DNA from: Muricea muricata
Lineage: Eukaryota > Cnidaria > Anthozoa > Malacalcyonacea > Plexauridae
NCBI GenBank assembly: GCA_963855995.1
Contig: OY979719.1
Coordinates: 1,612,001-1,676,000, forward strand
Length of the DNA stretch: 64,000 bases
Direction of reading: 5' to 3'
Below the pieces are notes generated by a model. The model did not search any database, was not told where the DNA came from, and saw only the letters and a program-made list of their open reading frames with translations. Shown piece after piece: positions 1-12,781 of the stretch. Each line of letters begins with the position of its first letter. The first letter of the stretch is position 1. The translations under genes and the position numbers were made by a program.

Positions 1-2214
1 CTATGGCACACATTGTACTCATTTCAAATAACAATAGAAGAAAACAAAATATAGCAGAAAAATAATTAACATTGCACTAAACACAAGTCAACAAACACAA
101 GTGAATGTCACATGTGAAAAGGCAAAGCTCAAAAGTTTGGTCTTTTCAAGATAAATCTTTATACCTCAAGACATAATTATGAAACAACTGGAAGTTATAA
201 ATTTTGCAAGTTTGACTGATAAATCGTCCAAAATACTGCAATATCGAGTTGTTTCACAACTAAGAAGAAAATATATGGCCAAAAAAACATGTAACTGATT
301 AAGTCGAAGAGCTTGATTCTTTTCGAATACATAAAAAATAAATCTTAGCAATGGATAGAAAGATACAATTTTGTTGTTTTTCAAGTTTTTATAGTTCAGA
401 GAAAAAAAAGAGCAAATGCAACAACAAATTTTGTCCCTAAAAAATTCTTTTTACTTCGTAATAAAAAACGTGAAAATATTATTACGTTTTTTAAAACAAT
501 AGCAAATTGAAAATGGTATGAAAATTCAACTTTTAGAGCCATATATTACCCTGTATGTGTTTTTAACCTGACAATGTTAAGTTGACTATAAATATTGCTG
601 ACCTTTTTTTTAAAAAAAATATGCAAAAAATACATATATGGAAAAAAGCTAAATAGTTTTGGTATACTGACTGTGTGAAGCACAAATTTTCTCGGAAAGA
701 AATCCTTGGAATTTCTACTTGGATAAGAAGTTACTCTTTATACAGTTTATACATCTTGCAAATATACTGTAAGAAACTAACATACATCTCATATATGAAC
801 GAGAACAATGAAAAATCTTCACAGAGTACTTTTATACTCATAATTGCACTAGTGCAAATGCTGAATTTTCATAGAAAAAAGCTTACTAATTCTTAAGAAA
901 GCTGAAAAACAACATTTTGAAATTACTCAATAATAAATTAATATTCAGAAATTGTCACAGGTTTAAAAATGTACAGCAATTTTTAATTTCTTTCAATGGT
1001 ACAAAACACTTTGGTGCCTTTTTATAAACCTGTAGTTTCAAACAATAGTCAAACCATAAACCATGGAAGATGAAATATATTCAAAGAAAATGCTTAATTA
1101 TTGAATTGAAGTGAGTCAATTTGAAAGGTATCATTGTCAGGTTTAAAACAAATCTAATTGAAGTATAAATTTACCTTAATTTACTTACTTGTTTGAAAAG
1201 ACCATTTTCAAAAGTCATGAAATCTGTTTTCTTATGTCATTATCACTATGCTACCATTACAAAGTGGAACAATTTGAAACAAAAATGAACTGAAGCTAAG
1301 GGAATCTAGAACAATAAATTATTTCAACTGCCAAAACACATACATATTTACCACAACCAGACCACATAAAAATTCAAATAAAAAGGTTAAAGAAAATATC
1401 TTGTAATCTTAAAAATATAACTGTTATCAAATTAAAGTCTGTATTTTATTCAAACTAATTTTTTTACTCCATCTAATGCCAGATAATTAATAGAAAAGAC
1501 CCAACATTCTAAAAGGTATAGTAAATTTGTCATGTGAAATATGTAAAATTTAAAATTGTACCATGCCATCCAAATACTCAAATTGTTTTAAGTCTTAATA
1601 CTACAGAGAACTTTGGTTAACTGTATCTCAAGCATTATTCCAAAACTTTCAAAATAATAATTTCTTATCATTAGAATTCCATGCAGCTTGCTTATCTGAT
1701 TAAATCTGACATCACTGCTAATTTTGAATCTGTTGAAGTTGAAAATCCCATGTAACAATACTTCCTTTTTACTTAAATTCTTATATTCTTTTTAAACTTT
1801 GTACATCTTTTTTTTGCTATAATGCAAAACATAACCAAAACAATCTTATTGAGGTTTTCTTTTATACACAATAAATAATTTTCTCCCAGTTTGACAGTTT
1901 CACACTTCCATCTAAATCAAATATAGTTCAACTGCTTTAGTTCATTCCAATTCCAAACAAGTTCCACTTTGCAATAAAGAAAAGACAACATGCTAGCTTA
2001 TTTTGACCTCAAGTAGTTCATCTTATAGGAGGAAAAGAACTCCTATGCACTTTTCATCAGCAGTGTTTACTTCCTCATGATTAATGAGCCAGATAAGCAT
2101 TTACAGAACTTTTAATGGACTGTTGAGATCTAAAAAATGGCAAAAAGATAAACATATTAAAATTTGATCAGATCATTATAAACTAATTGTCAGAAATGTC
2201 TGGATTTCTTTCCT
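1..2214. other. AT-rich stretch, no gene seen
   Basis: Only short chance open frames occur here, on both strands, with no recognisable domain and no convincing splice-site-bounded exon. Homopolymer A and T runs are frequent. It could hold UTR or intron of a gene lying to the left of the window, but nothing in the sequence shows this. Confidence 0.5.
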
Positions 2215-2440
2215 GGATGGGGCATATATTATTTAGCTTTGCCACAAGGGCAGGGTGACTACAACAGTATATGTCAATTAATGTGTACCGATATACCTAA
2301 CCCACCCTGTAAACTTTCCCTGTCTTAGGAAACTGAAATATGCAGAGAGTTAAACCCACAACTTTTGGTAGAGAATTGACTTGCTATTTTTACATCGAGA
2401 TGTTACTCGAAAAGAAACTAGTAACTGGTCCCTGTACATG
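2215..2440. repeat. Diverged copy of a dispersed metazoan repeat
   Basis: The segment contains GGGTGACTACAACAGTATATG, then AACCCACCCTGTAAACTTTCC, then AAACCCACAACTTTTGG in order. I recall a widely dispersed invertebrate repeat with the same order of blocks (CCCACCCTGTCAACTTTCCC, then an AAACCCACGACTTTCGGCAG block). A second, shorter related copy is at 57121-57180 in this window, sharing the CTACAACAGnATATG and GCCCACCCTG/ACCCACCCTG blocks. It may be a SINE-like or conserved-domain repeat. The class assignment is from memory and uncertain; the resemblance between the two copies is directly visible. Confidence 0.5.
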
Positions 2441-5400
2441 GGGCAGGGAGGTGGGTGGAACCATTTGATCTGGACAGACTACACTGCCTCTCAATATTTA
2501 ACATGATGCCTTTAGCTATCACAGACAGAAAAAGTAGGATCCTATTTCTTATATCAGAATCTACTGTCGAAGTTAAGTTACTTGGTTTATTCATGTCAAT
2601 TATTAAGATGAGAACCCGTTTACATAGTACTGGATGAATTTGGGACCGGTCTAAAATTCGTCCCTTTCAGCCTGACCTTATTAATTTTCTTACATGAAAA
2701 CTAACACAAAATATCCCTCAGAAATTTGAAATTTTTTACCCTACCTCTCAGGAAACGCTAGCCGACAATCATAACCCCTCAGAAATTGCTTTCGAGCAAC
2801 CCTTCAGAAAACTTCATTCACAGACGTGTATGGACATTGATTGCAATGGCCCAACACACATGCAAAATACAAACTTTGTATGTTCAAATATTTCGTTAAA
2901 TTCAACCCGATTGCCCACGAAACTAGTCTATGTTGGAGATCTAGATACTCTTTTACAACTACGCATACAAAATAAAGCATATTACCTTGAAATAAAGACA
3001 GGATTGCTTCCAACATCTTCAAGAATATTGCGCCATAGCATATTAAAATGCTTGCCACCCGCCGTTGTCGAGAAAATATTTTAAATTTTGCATCTTACGA
3101 CTACCGACGAACAAATCCGACTCTGTGCACCAAGCTACGATAGCATACGATGAATTCGTGAAGGCTTGAAAGAGAAAAAAATTAACCCATTTCGGATCAC
3201 GTGATTTTTGAATAACCCATAAAAGTAAGCCATTTTGGACCAGATGATCTGAGATGAGTAGTAAATTTGACGTGTCATTCACTGGTCACGACATCAAATT
3301 AGAATAAATGAGGTGCTATATGTATGCATTTGGTCTTATTTAATCTCACGTAAGAGCGAAAACTTCGGCTGGATTATACATGTCCTGATTTTGCTCGTAG
3401 AATCCAAAAAGTTAAAGCAAGAGTCCACATCATGACTAATCTTGAATTAACAGGAGACTTTTTTATAGATAACAAAACGATTATGATAAATTCGACATTT
3501 TTCTGAAAAATAATATCTAGAGCAATAAATCTTCCAATTGTTTTAAAATATGAGTTATAACGTCACAAGTTTCACATGTTTTTATAACCTAGGGCTCTAC
3601 CAATGGCTGAACGTCTCATATCACATAAAACATTCATGTAGAAATAAAAAATGATAATGTGTAAGAACGAATGCAGTAATACCTATTTGTAGAATCAAGT
3701 AGCATACTAATGCAAACGCTGTAATTTGATTGGCTACTCTACTCGCTCGCTAGCTATCGATTGCTCGATACATAGCGAATAGCAAAACGATAGCTTTTCT
3801 GGCGTATTTATTTTCAATTCAAAGACAATTTTTAAATTTCTCAAGCAAAATGACTTAAAATTAATTATTTATCCCAGATTCTACTGAAACGATTCTACTC
3901 AATTTTTATGCGTTGATACAGAGGCGTTGATTGTTTGTCACTTATACGATATCAATTTGTTACCGTAAATTTCTCAATTTAACAAAGATAAATGTGATCA
4001 ACAGGCTATTATCGTCGAATTCCAAAACTGATTTACAAAAAATGATCTACATCAGAAAAATATCACAGAAAATGAAATTGCCCATCATATGTGAGCATTT
4101 CCAATTGAAAATTTTGTTCAAAAATTGCTCAAAAGATTGTCTCAAAAATTTCCGAGGGGCACATTGAGGACATGTTTACCTTCTACACCTTTAAAATTCA
4201 CGACGCCGAAAAATGGTACTCGACAGCCCTGGCTCAGATTTGAATGCAAGGAACTCGGGGTATTTCAGTTGATAAGTTCAAAATGTCTAACATAGTCTAT
4301 ACAGCTTTGTTTTCCCATTATTTCGAGCGACGAAATGTATGTTGGTAAAATAGATTTAATCCGTAAATCCGAGCATGTTTTGCCGGAAGGTGAAAAAATG
4401 ATGGTTAGGTTTAATTTATGGTCAAATTTCATTGATATACAGGTGGTCTCGATTTTTTTAATATTGCAACAACGACGGTCAAACCAGGAAAAGTGAGAAA
4501 ATCGGTAAGGTATCGGAAGGGTTCAATTCCTGCCGGACGATTTCCAGTCGAGATTAAGGGATACTTGCCGTTCAGAATGATCGATCCAACATCAAATCAA
4601 TTGCCACAAAATCAAATACATTTACTCTCAACCCAAGTACACATTACACTTTTTCTTGTCAGCTACCTCTCTAACTCAGTCGTAAGAGTAGTACAGCGCC
4701 GATTCGATTCCTTCTAGGGGACCCAGTTGATCCATTTTTCTTCACCTGTTCCCAGCATGGATTTCCATGATGAGACACATTCAGAACCCTCTACTGAATT
4801 TGTCCACAAATATATATGCATGGTAATTTTAGCTTATTAGGTCGATGTTATCTATAAGTATATCCATACTAAAAGGCGGAACAAGGTAAAACTAGTCAGA
4901 AAAATATGTAGTCAGAAGCCTGATCTGGCAACCTGCTTCACTAAGTGCGTAACAATATGCTGACAAGCATATCCTCTTGAACTAATTCCGAGCCTCTCGG
5001 AAATCTGACGTTGAAAAATATTTTACCTTTGTCATAAAAAAATAATGCCACCCGACCATCCAAGGTGAGACAAAACTGTCCACGACTTCCAAATAAGCAA
5101 TGTTGACCTATACAGTTGAAATCACTTCACCCTATGGCAGAATTAGTACGCAAAAGAAATTGTCTGGTGTAGTAGTATAGGGCGTATCAAGAACGATAAT
5201 CAAACTTTGGAATGCTATAGGGCGCTCAATATTTGATATACAGAAATAATTCTTTCACATTTAGAAATCATGCCTAATTTTAGCTTTTGAATGTTGGATG
5301 TGCAAGTACGAATCAGATGAGAATTCTTTTCCAGGTAAAATTGATGCATCTTATTAGTTGTGCTGATTGTTTCTGATTATAGATCAGTGAGTAATAGCAT

Positions 5401-8003
5401 TTTGTTTTTGTATTGGTATTCTAAATAATGTTCAAAAGTGAAGATATGCAATTTTGAAAGGCTATTTTCATTAGATTTTGTATTTGCGCAACTTTTCTTT
5501 ACAAAACATCCAAAAGCTAAAACCCTGGTCTTTCCGACTGTGAAACTGCAAGAATGATTTCTGTAGAATGAATATTGATCGCGCTAAAGCATTCTAAAGT
5601 TTGATTAGCTTTCTTTGATACACGTTGTACGGTGTCGAAAGACTGATATTGTTACTGCCCAAAAATGTGTGATTTGTCAACAACAAAGCAGCAAGCGAGT
5701 TTAATTTAAAAATGCGACACTGTTTAACATATTTATACACTTGAACGATAAAAAACCGATCAAACAAAACTATATATCAATATCAAATAACCGCATAAGT
5801 CATGTCCAAAGCCAGTGGGATGGAATTTAATGACGTTGTTGCTAATTTAATTTTCACCATGTATCTATAAAGCGACCTGCAGCGTCGTGGGGGCATAGTC
5901 ACACTAGCCTGGTATGTAAACATCATAACCTCTCTAGTGTCTCTTTTAAAACAAGTTTGCCGAACCGGTAACCGGGCATGACATAAAATACCACGGCAAA
6001 GCAAATCTGTTTCGACACTCGTTTCAGCTCGATCTATTTATGGCTGCCATCTGTCGATGTTCCAGAGCTTTTCTGCACTCCTTTGAGCGTGAAACGGCCA
6101 AAAATCACTCCAGAATTTCACAGCTATTTCAAACAAACAAACACGCACTTGTTTTTCGATTACTGACATTAACGCATCGACATACGGTGTTTAAAACACA
6201 ATTTTTAATCTCTTTGTTATAGGAGTTATACGGACCCCATGGGAAATGCACCGCGGTCGATGTTTCAAACGTTTCCTAATAATTCTCGCAAATTGAGACC
6301 TTAGCGAACACGAATTTTACTGATGGGCAGTAGTAATATAATGCTTTGGCTATTGCTTTTTCTTTTCCAGCCCTGGCTTCTTATAATCGGCAAACTTTTG
6401 TTTTCATCACAAGAATTGTGTCATGGCATAGAGCATATGATTTGGAAAAGGCAAATGGTGCCCTATAAGAGAAAAAACCTAACAGTACCTAACGGTTCAT
6501 AGTAGATTACCGTAAGCGGCAGTAAACGGAAAAATGAATCGAAGTGATTTGAAATTTTTCCTTCAGCGTCTCTTAGTCTTCAATGCTAATTAAAAAACTA
6601 AACTCTGGACGACAAAGCCATTCTAATCTAAGAACAACATAACCGAACGCCGAGCGGGAAGGCACAGTTATCGCAAGCTAAAATTAGCCAAAATGATAAG
6701 TATTTTAAAGATAAGCAACGACAACTTTGTTGTGTAAATATTTGGCTGTTTCGCGTTTCTTGCATCATGCTGAGGAGATGTTTTAAAAAACTCTGAGCCG
6801 CCTTTTTCGTGACATGCCGACTTGCATGGAGGCAGTATATATAACCACACATGAAGTTCCAGGCCTCATGCATTATCATTCATCATCATATCAACAAGTT
6901 AATAATTGAAAAAAACTAATTCGGCTTGCCCTGCATGTCAGCGGCCACACGACACGAGCTGATACGGACTATTTAACGATGGTTCAGAGTCGAATAAATT
7001 CGACCACTTCTCCTTTAAGCGGCAGAATTGCGACCTTAATCAAACCGCTGATTTTACATAACGATGCACGAGGAGAGAGGTCGTGTAAGACCTTTTAACT
7101 ACAAAAACAATAGCGTGGGTCAATCACCAGTGACCAAGCAAAATATGTCCATTCATTTATTTATTCATTCCCTGCCAATAACCCAAATGCTATCTATAGC
7201 GCAATTTATCAAGGACAGATTCTCGCATATAGTCACACCATTTGCTTTTATGTCAAGTTTTCTCCACTGGCAACTTTAACGGTTGTTTATGTGGCTTTTG
7301 TGTGGCTTTTCAAGTTGTTTAGTTTGGGCTTATCTATAGGATAAGCTGTCCGGGTTTTACATGCAATCATTTAAACTAAGAACCAATTTTTAATTAAGTA
7401 GTCTAGTCAAACACTCTGCTCAAACGTGACTATCATGTTGGTCCTGCATCAGTGTGAAAAAAAAACATCAAGAAGGAAGCTCGTTTGAACATCCAATATC
7501 ACCCAACAACGATCCTGAGAAAGTTGGCAAGGTTTAAACAGGAGTTTGAAATTATTAGAACTATTGTCTCAACCTCCCGCGCATCAGTTGATGTTTTGAC
7601 TATACTACCGAGTACCGTATAAATGATCTACGACTAAATACTGAGTAAATAAATGAATGGTAGGTTTTGATGTCGACCTCTTGATGTCTCTGTCGATGTC
7701 GGAATTATTTGTGCTTGTTGGGTATGCTATTTCTTTCAACTGCTGGAAAAAGAACCATACTTCGTTTTCCACATATTAAAGTACATGAATGCAAAAGCCA
7801 TTTCCAAAAATTCCATTCCAGAAACTATTTGGCACCGTCACTCATGACCTTGCAATATAGTTCCTCCATAATGATTTATAATCTTCTCTAACTAATTAGA
7901 CCAATGTGTTGCACGTACTAATCTATAAGTGAATGTTGATTTCCTCCTTCCAATGTGTTCCTAATATTTGACTTTTTTGGTCATGCTCTACACAAGCATA
8001 GTG
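2441..8003. other. No gene seen; two weak pol III B-box-like sites
   Basis: No open frame here carries a recognisable domain. GGTTCAATTCC (4520-4530) and ATTCGATTCC (about 4702-4711) resemble tRNA B boxes. The second follows a TAACTCAGTCG A-box-like motif (4672-4682) at a spacing too short for an intact tRNA. These are at best tRNA or SINE remnants. Confidence 0.4.
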
Positions 8004-8019
8004 TATATATATATATATA
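8004..8019. repeat. (TA)8 microsatellite
   Basis: A perfect TA dinucleotide run. Confidence 0.95.
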
Positions 8020-8126
8020 GTTTGAGAAGTTTGACATTACCACAGGATGGGATCAAGTGGCGTTCAAGTTCTCTTAATACGGAATTTCTTAAGGATGAAA
8101 GTGCAGCTAAGTCTCTTACAGCTGCA

Positions 8127-8290
8127 ATTAAAAACACGTCTATTGGATTAGATCTCAGCTCTCACAAAAGTGGTAGAGAGCAAGGGATGGATAAAATGGC
8201 TTGACCCTTGTGCCATTAAAGCACGTCTATTGGATTAAATTTTAGATCTCTCAAAAGTGGTAGAAAACAAGGGATGGGCAAAATCCCCTT
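8127..8290. repeat. 88-bp imperfect tandem duplication
   Basis: Copy 1 starts at 8127 and copy 2 at 8215. Both contain CACGTCTATTGGATTA, a CTCnCAAAAGTGGTAGA block and CAAGGGATGG in the same order and spacing. Small differences show that the duplication is not fresh. No gene overlaps it convincingly. Confidence 0.85.
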
Positions 8291-10463
8291 GTCCTCAGAT
8301 TATAGATGACCGCACAACAAAAATACCCAGTACTTTCACCAAGCTTAAAAATCCGAAAGTTATATGCACCAAAAGTCCCAAAGCCGTATATGACTTCTCT
8401 CTGTGGCCTTGTCACTCTCCCTGAAAAACTTAAACTTCTCAATATGTCGTAATTGACTCAACGTGTTGTTTTCCTAATCTGTTCTTTAAAGTTCAAATTG
8501 GATCCAAAAAAAGAAAACGGAATTGGAAAAAAGCGATATTGTTATACAATTGTTAATTCCTTGATTTTATCAGTTGTTGGCGCTCAAGGTTCCTTCCTAC
8601 AACGGAAGATATCAAATGTTCCCAAAGACAAGGTATTAATTTAATCCCTTTTTTTTCAGCTAGAGATTCAAGAAACTTCAGGAACCATGGCAGATTAAAA
8701 CACCAGATTAAGAAGACTATAGTAGAGTCGTGTGTTTTGAATCTGGATTAACGTTTTATTATCGGATCAATTGATAGGAACTCTAAACATTGTCAACTGT
8801 CTTTCCGGGAGAGCTCTATAACCTGGATTCCACCAAAACATTGCATAAATTTCAAGGGCTAACAATCCTAGTAACTTATGTTCAGATTATAGATAAACGT
8901 ACATAAAATGACCTTGACTGAATGCTTAACAAATTCCAGTAATTGATGGGAAACAATTGATTTTCGTTTGAGCCTCAACTTTCGGACGTGGAGTCCCAAG
9001 TGGAACCAAAGTAATTAAACTGTGTCCTTAATTGCTGTTGATAGTCGTACAGTGACCTTGAGCGAACATAGACGGCTAATGTATAGCAAATACATGTATA
9101 GTTGTATCAACTGTATTTTTTACCATTCTAACGATTCTATTCAAGCTGGGACAAAAGCTGAAGATGGTTTTGTGATGAACACTGAAGCGATCCTGGGCTT
9201 CATTAGCGCTTCGTTCACGGAAAACACATGGCAAGGAAAGATGTGCCTTTAATTTGTTTTCCGTTCAGTCAGTGTAAATATTTGTTAACCTACATTACTC
9301 AGGCACGCGAGTGTTGCTAAAATGAAAAGTGATCAGGGCTTAATTTATGCCGAGCCTGTATTTGTCAAAAGTTGACCCGCTGTGGAGGTCAAAGTAAGCT
9401 GTCAACAAAGGCTTTCGTGTCATTTGCATAGGAGGGTAATGAAATATGTCTTCGTTTGAAGATTAAGTCTAAACCTTGGCTCAGTGGTAAACACGCTAGG
9501 AGTACAAACTCTAAGCTTTTAAGAAGACACCTGATCAATTAAAGCGACAAGGACTCTTCGCAGAGCTGAGAAAGTTTTTGCCAGTAACTTCGTACCACTC
9601 TCGTCGAGTTTTGCGCAATGCGCGAGGTAGCGCAACTCATTGATTCCACGTATAAATTCCCTCAATGTTTTTTTGTAATGTGGGTACACACTTAGAAAAC
9701 GATACAACATACCATACCACGATGTAGAGCATGACTTGGCAAATTTTATTGGCATAACTTCATGGGAATCGTAACTTCTAGACTTTATTTCGTTTCATAC
9801 TTTTGTGGCTTCAAACGGTCGGGTACTCAAGAATTTTGATTCATTTCTTGACAGTGGAATTTCAACATTCCATTGGCAAGAGCGCGCAACTTATTCAAGC
9901 CCTCTGTATATGGAGCCGACCTGTGATTAGTTTCGACATTTTTCAACTCCCTAGGGCCATATTTGCTCACCGCAGATGAAGCAGATCAACCCGATAAACA
10001 ACCTTAAAAACAAAAAATTGAAAGTTCGGGAACTAAAGGGTCAGAGCGAGGCATAAATGAGTCAATGTGCAATCTTTTGGATATTTAATTTTAACGCATT
10101 ATAAGCATGACTAATTGATAATCTCGCGCAATTCTGGTTGAATTTCTTCATGAATACAATAAACCGCAAAGAGAAAAAACCCTTTAAGGAAGATTGTGAT
10201 TTTTAAGTAAACTAAATGCTTCATATCCTCACAACATCGATTGGCAATAACGGAACAATTAAACCATCCCACTTAATTAAGATCGTGTGAAGCTTGTTTT
10301 AAGGTGTTGGAATTCCAAGCAGGTCATTCCTGGAGCAGTGCATGCGCACTTAAAACACTCAAATACCACAAAAGTTCTTTCATAATTATATTACAAAATG
10401 CTGTACAATATGCTTTAATATACACTATACAATGTTATGTAACTTATAATATAATATTACTGT
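8291..10463. other. No gene seen
   Basis: Only short open frames without recognisable domains. A TTGGCTCAGTGGTAAACACG stretch (about 9476-9495) looks like the 5' half of a tRNA, but no B box follows, so I do not call a tRNA. Confidence 0.45.
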
Positions 10464-10469
10464 TTTATT
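10464..10469 (-). terminator. Candidate polyadenylation signal of the BMP gene
   Basis: TTTATT on the plus strand reads AATAAA on the minus strand, about 660 bases past the BMP stop codon. It is the first canonical hexamer I noticed downstream of the stop. In AT-rich DNA such a hexamer is common, so the assignment needs transcript evidence. Confidence 0.3.
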
Positions 10470-10584
10470 GTAGTATAAATTAATGTTTAATTTTAGGTCC
10501 CTATTTATAGACACCTTTTCAATGGGCACTCCCTAATGTCTTTGCTGCCGTTTACATCAAAATCGTGGTCACACCACAAGCGTG

Positions 10585-10600
10585 TATATATATATATATA
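10585..10600. repeat. (TA)8 microsatellite inside a small palindrome
   Basis: A perfect TA run flanked by AGCG and CGCT, giving a short AT-cored palindrome that could form a cruciform. It lies between the BMP stop and its candidate polyadenylation signal. Confidence 0.9.
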
Positions 10601-11131
10601 CGCTAGTCTCGTGTTCACATGAGACCAGCTTACAAATTGCTCTGAAGAAAGCTAATCCAAGATGGTTTTCTTATGCGAAACAGCAGTTAGAAAACCTTAA
10701 GACACTATAAGTAAAGCCCTTTTTCCACGTCAACCGTATCGTAGCAAAACGTGGCGTATTTCATCGTTTCATGGATACTCAAACATAACTAATCATATGG
10801 ACACAAAAGAATACGCTACGTTTCGCGCCGTTGTGTTGTCGTTGAAGTGGAAAATGAACTGAGAACGATTTCCAACGCGTTTTCGTTACGAAAATGTAGA
10901 ACAATTTGCACTCCTCGCCTTTTACAATGTTTGGCTCATTTAAACGCGGAAAAAACATAAAAGTTGATTACTGGTGAGAAAATACGCTTGTGGTGCTGCC
11001 ACGACTTCAAATTCTTCATTGCTATTTTGCATGGGGATCAGTTTTACTGAAGAATGTCTTGACTTCTCGCACTCGAGGATCGAGGTTCGCGGGTAATAGT
11101 AGAGCTAGGATAGTGCAGGATAGTTCAAAAT

Positions 11132-12781
11132 CTATCTGCATTCACAGCCAATAACTTTCATGTCAGGGTAGTTCTTTAGGTCAACCCCACCATTTTCTAG
11201 GCTCAAGAGTAGCATCATCGGTTCCAATTCCGTGGGCACACAGCAAGCTGGAGGAACTCTGTCTCGATATTTTCGTATGCTGTGAACCAGAGTTTGAACA
11301 ATAGCATGATTGGTTGGGTTTAAGTGACTTGGAATTGGGTAAGAACATTTTCCTGAGCACATATAAGCGTTGTATACGTCGGGCTGAAGTACCCAGGTCC
11401 ATTTAAGATGTTGACGAAAGGCCACGTTAAGATCAAAGCGTTTACACAGTCCTTTATGTTTTTTCCAGCCAGGCGTAGAGCTGCGTCGTGCGCGCTTTTT
11501 ATGCACATGAGTGTTGGGGTCGCGCGAATATAGCGCGAATAATGGTCGTTGATGGGGCCATTGTTCTTCGCTCATTTCATGCGGTTTTTCAAAATGCAAA
11601 TTTGATATATCAATAGGGTGCCCGTTTTCGGTCATTATCTCAATCTCAAGGCCATGGTTTTCTCCTGGTGTTTTATGCCAATGCTGCACAGCATGAAGAA
11701 CGTCGTAGCTCTGCCATCCGACCGTCGTAGCATTGAGAACTTTCGAATCGAGCAATTTCCTTTCACCCGTGGCAATAATTTGATAAACATTGATGACATG
11801 TTTTCCAAGAGCAGGGTCAACACTCGAACGATTGTTATACACGCGAAACTCAGCTTTCAGCAATTCCTCGTGTGCAGGAATCCTAGCAACGTCAACATGC
11901 AAGCTCCTTTTGGATCGGTTGTTTACATTACCTGCTTTCTGTGGTAGATCTGTAACAACAAGAAAGACGGTTAGAAAAAATATTTCAAACGCGAATTCAA
12001 TCTCTTTAATCTGATCAATTTCTCTGATTAATCCTACTTCAGTTGCTAAATCCTAATAGATTATGAACAGAAAATTCCAAGTGTTAAAAAAAAACGTACA
12101 TATCCTATTGATAATAAGCTAATAAAACAATTGCATAGTGTTTGGAGGTATTTTTCCGCGATTAGTGGGAGTTAGCAAGCATTGAAGGCCAGCAGATGGG
12201 GTTTAGCAACTGTTGACCTTTTTATGTGGGGAGCATAAAAATTCTCCTACAGTCGACATTATGTCATGGCAAGAATTGTCCCGTACTCATGATTGTCAAT
12301 TAGTTATCATGCCTTGCATGATATAGTACTCAAGAGAATGACGATATCATTAATGTATCTGCTATTGCGAAATCTTGAATAAAGCACGTTACTATTTATA
12401 TTGTTAGAGAAATACAGATACGCAGCAAGTCAAATTTAGTTGTAAAACAAACAAGAAGGATGAAACTATCCTACCTTTGTGAAAGAAAGATCGCACTGTA
12501 TTTGCTGTGGTTGCAAAATCTTTAAACACCAAATTTGTGCTGAGGTATTCAGGGTCTTTCACGCTGCTGTGATAAAGATCCAACATGTACTGAGGAACAA
12601 CAACATTTTCGTCGACCCGAGGTTTCTCCTTCATTCCTAGCATCTGCAGGAATTTTGCTTCAAAAGCTTTGAATCGTGCGCTGTCTCGCGGATCGGTCGT
12701 CGTGGAATCCGCCACCAAACTCCGGGACTGCGTCGTCGAAACAAAACAGATGAGAAGACACAAGACTATTTTGAACTCCAT
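11132..12781 (-). CDS. BMP2/4: BMP2/4 (dpp)-like TGF-beta family ligand, two coding exons
   Basis: A secreted morphogen precursor; family members dimerise and signal through type I/II serine-threonine kinase receptors and Smad1/5. Coding exon 1 is 12781-12475 and exon 2 is 11949-11132. Donor CACAAAG|GTAGGA and acceptor TTGTTACAG|ATCTAC join in phase 1 to give 374 aa. I chose the Met at 12781 because a hydrophobic signal peptide (residues 1-19) follows directly; an in-frame Met 11 codons upstream would bury it. The prodomain carries PQYMLDLY (63-70) and NTVRSFFHK (94-102), both typical of BMP2/4. The furin site is RARR (255-258). The mature domain has all seven cysteines (271, 300, 304, 338, 339, 371, 373), with NHAIVQTLV and ACCVPTEL strongly BMP2/4-like. 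Oddities: the usual GWxDW wrist motif reads LKWTW, three extra residues lie between cysteines 3 and 4, and the end is CECR rather than CGCR. A paralogous BMP-class ligand rather than the strict BMP2/4 orthologue is possible. Confidence 0.9.
11950..12474 (-). other. Intron of the BMP2/4-like gene (phase 1)
   Basis: A 525-bp intron in the prodomain with GT-AG ends. The acceptor side has a pyrimidine-rich tract (TTTCTTGTTGTTACAG). Reading on through the donor hits stops, and the exon 2 frame has no suitable start, so splicing is required. A single intron within the prodomain is the usual arrangement for BMP2/4 coding regions. Confidence 0.88.

Noticed and set aside
4672..4713. Possible tRNA with TAACTCAGTCG and GATTCGATTCC
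   Set aside because: The two boxes are too close for a tRNA; at most a deleted remnant.
9476..9520. Possible tRNA starting TTGGCTCAGTGGTAAACACG
   Set aside because: No B box or T arm follows at the right distance.
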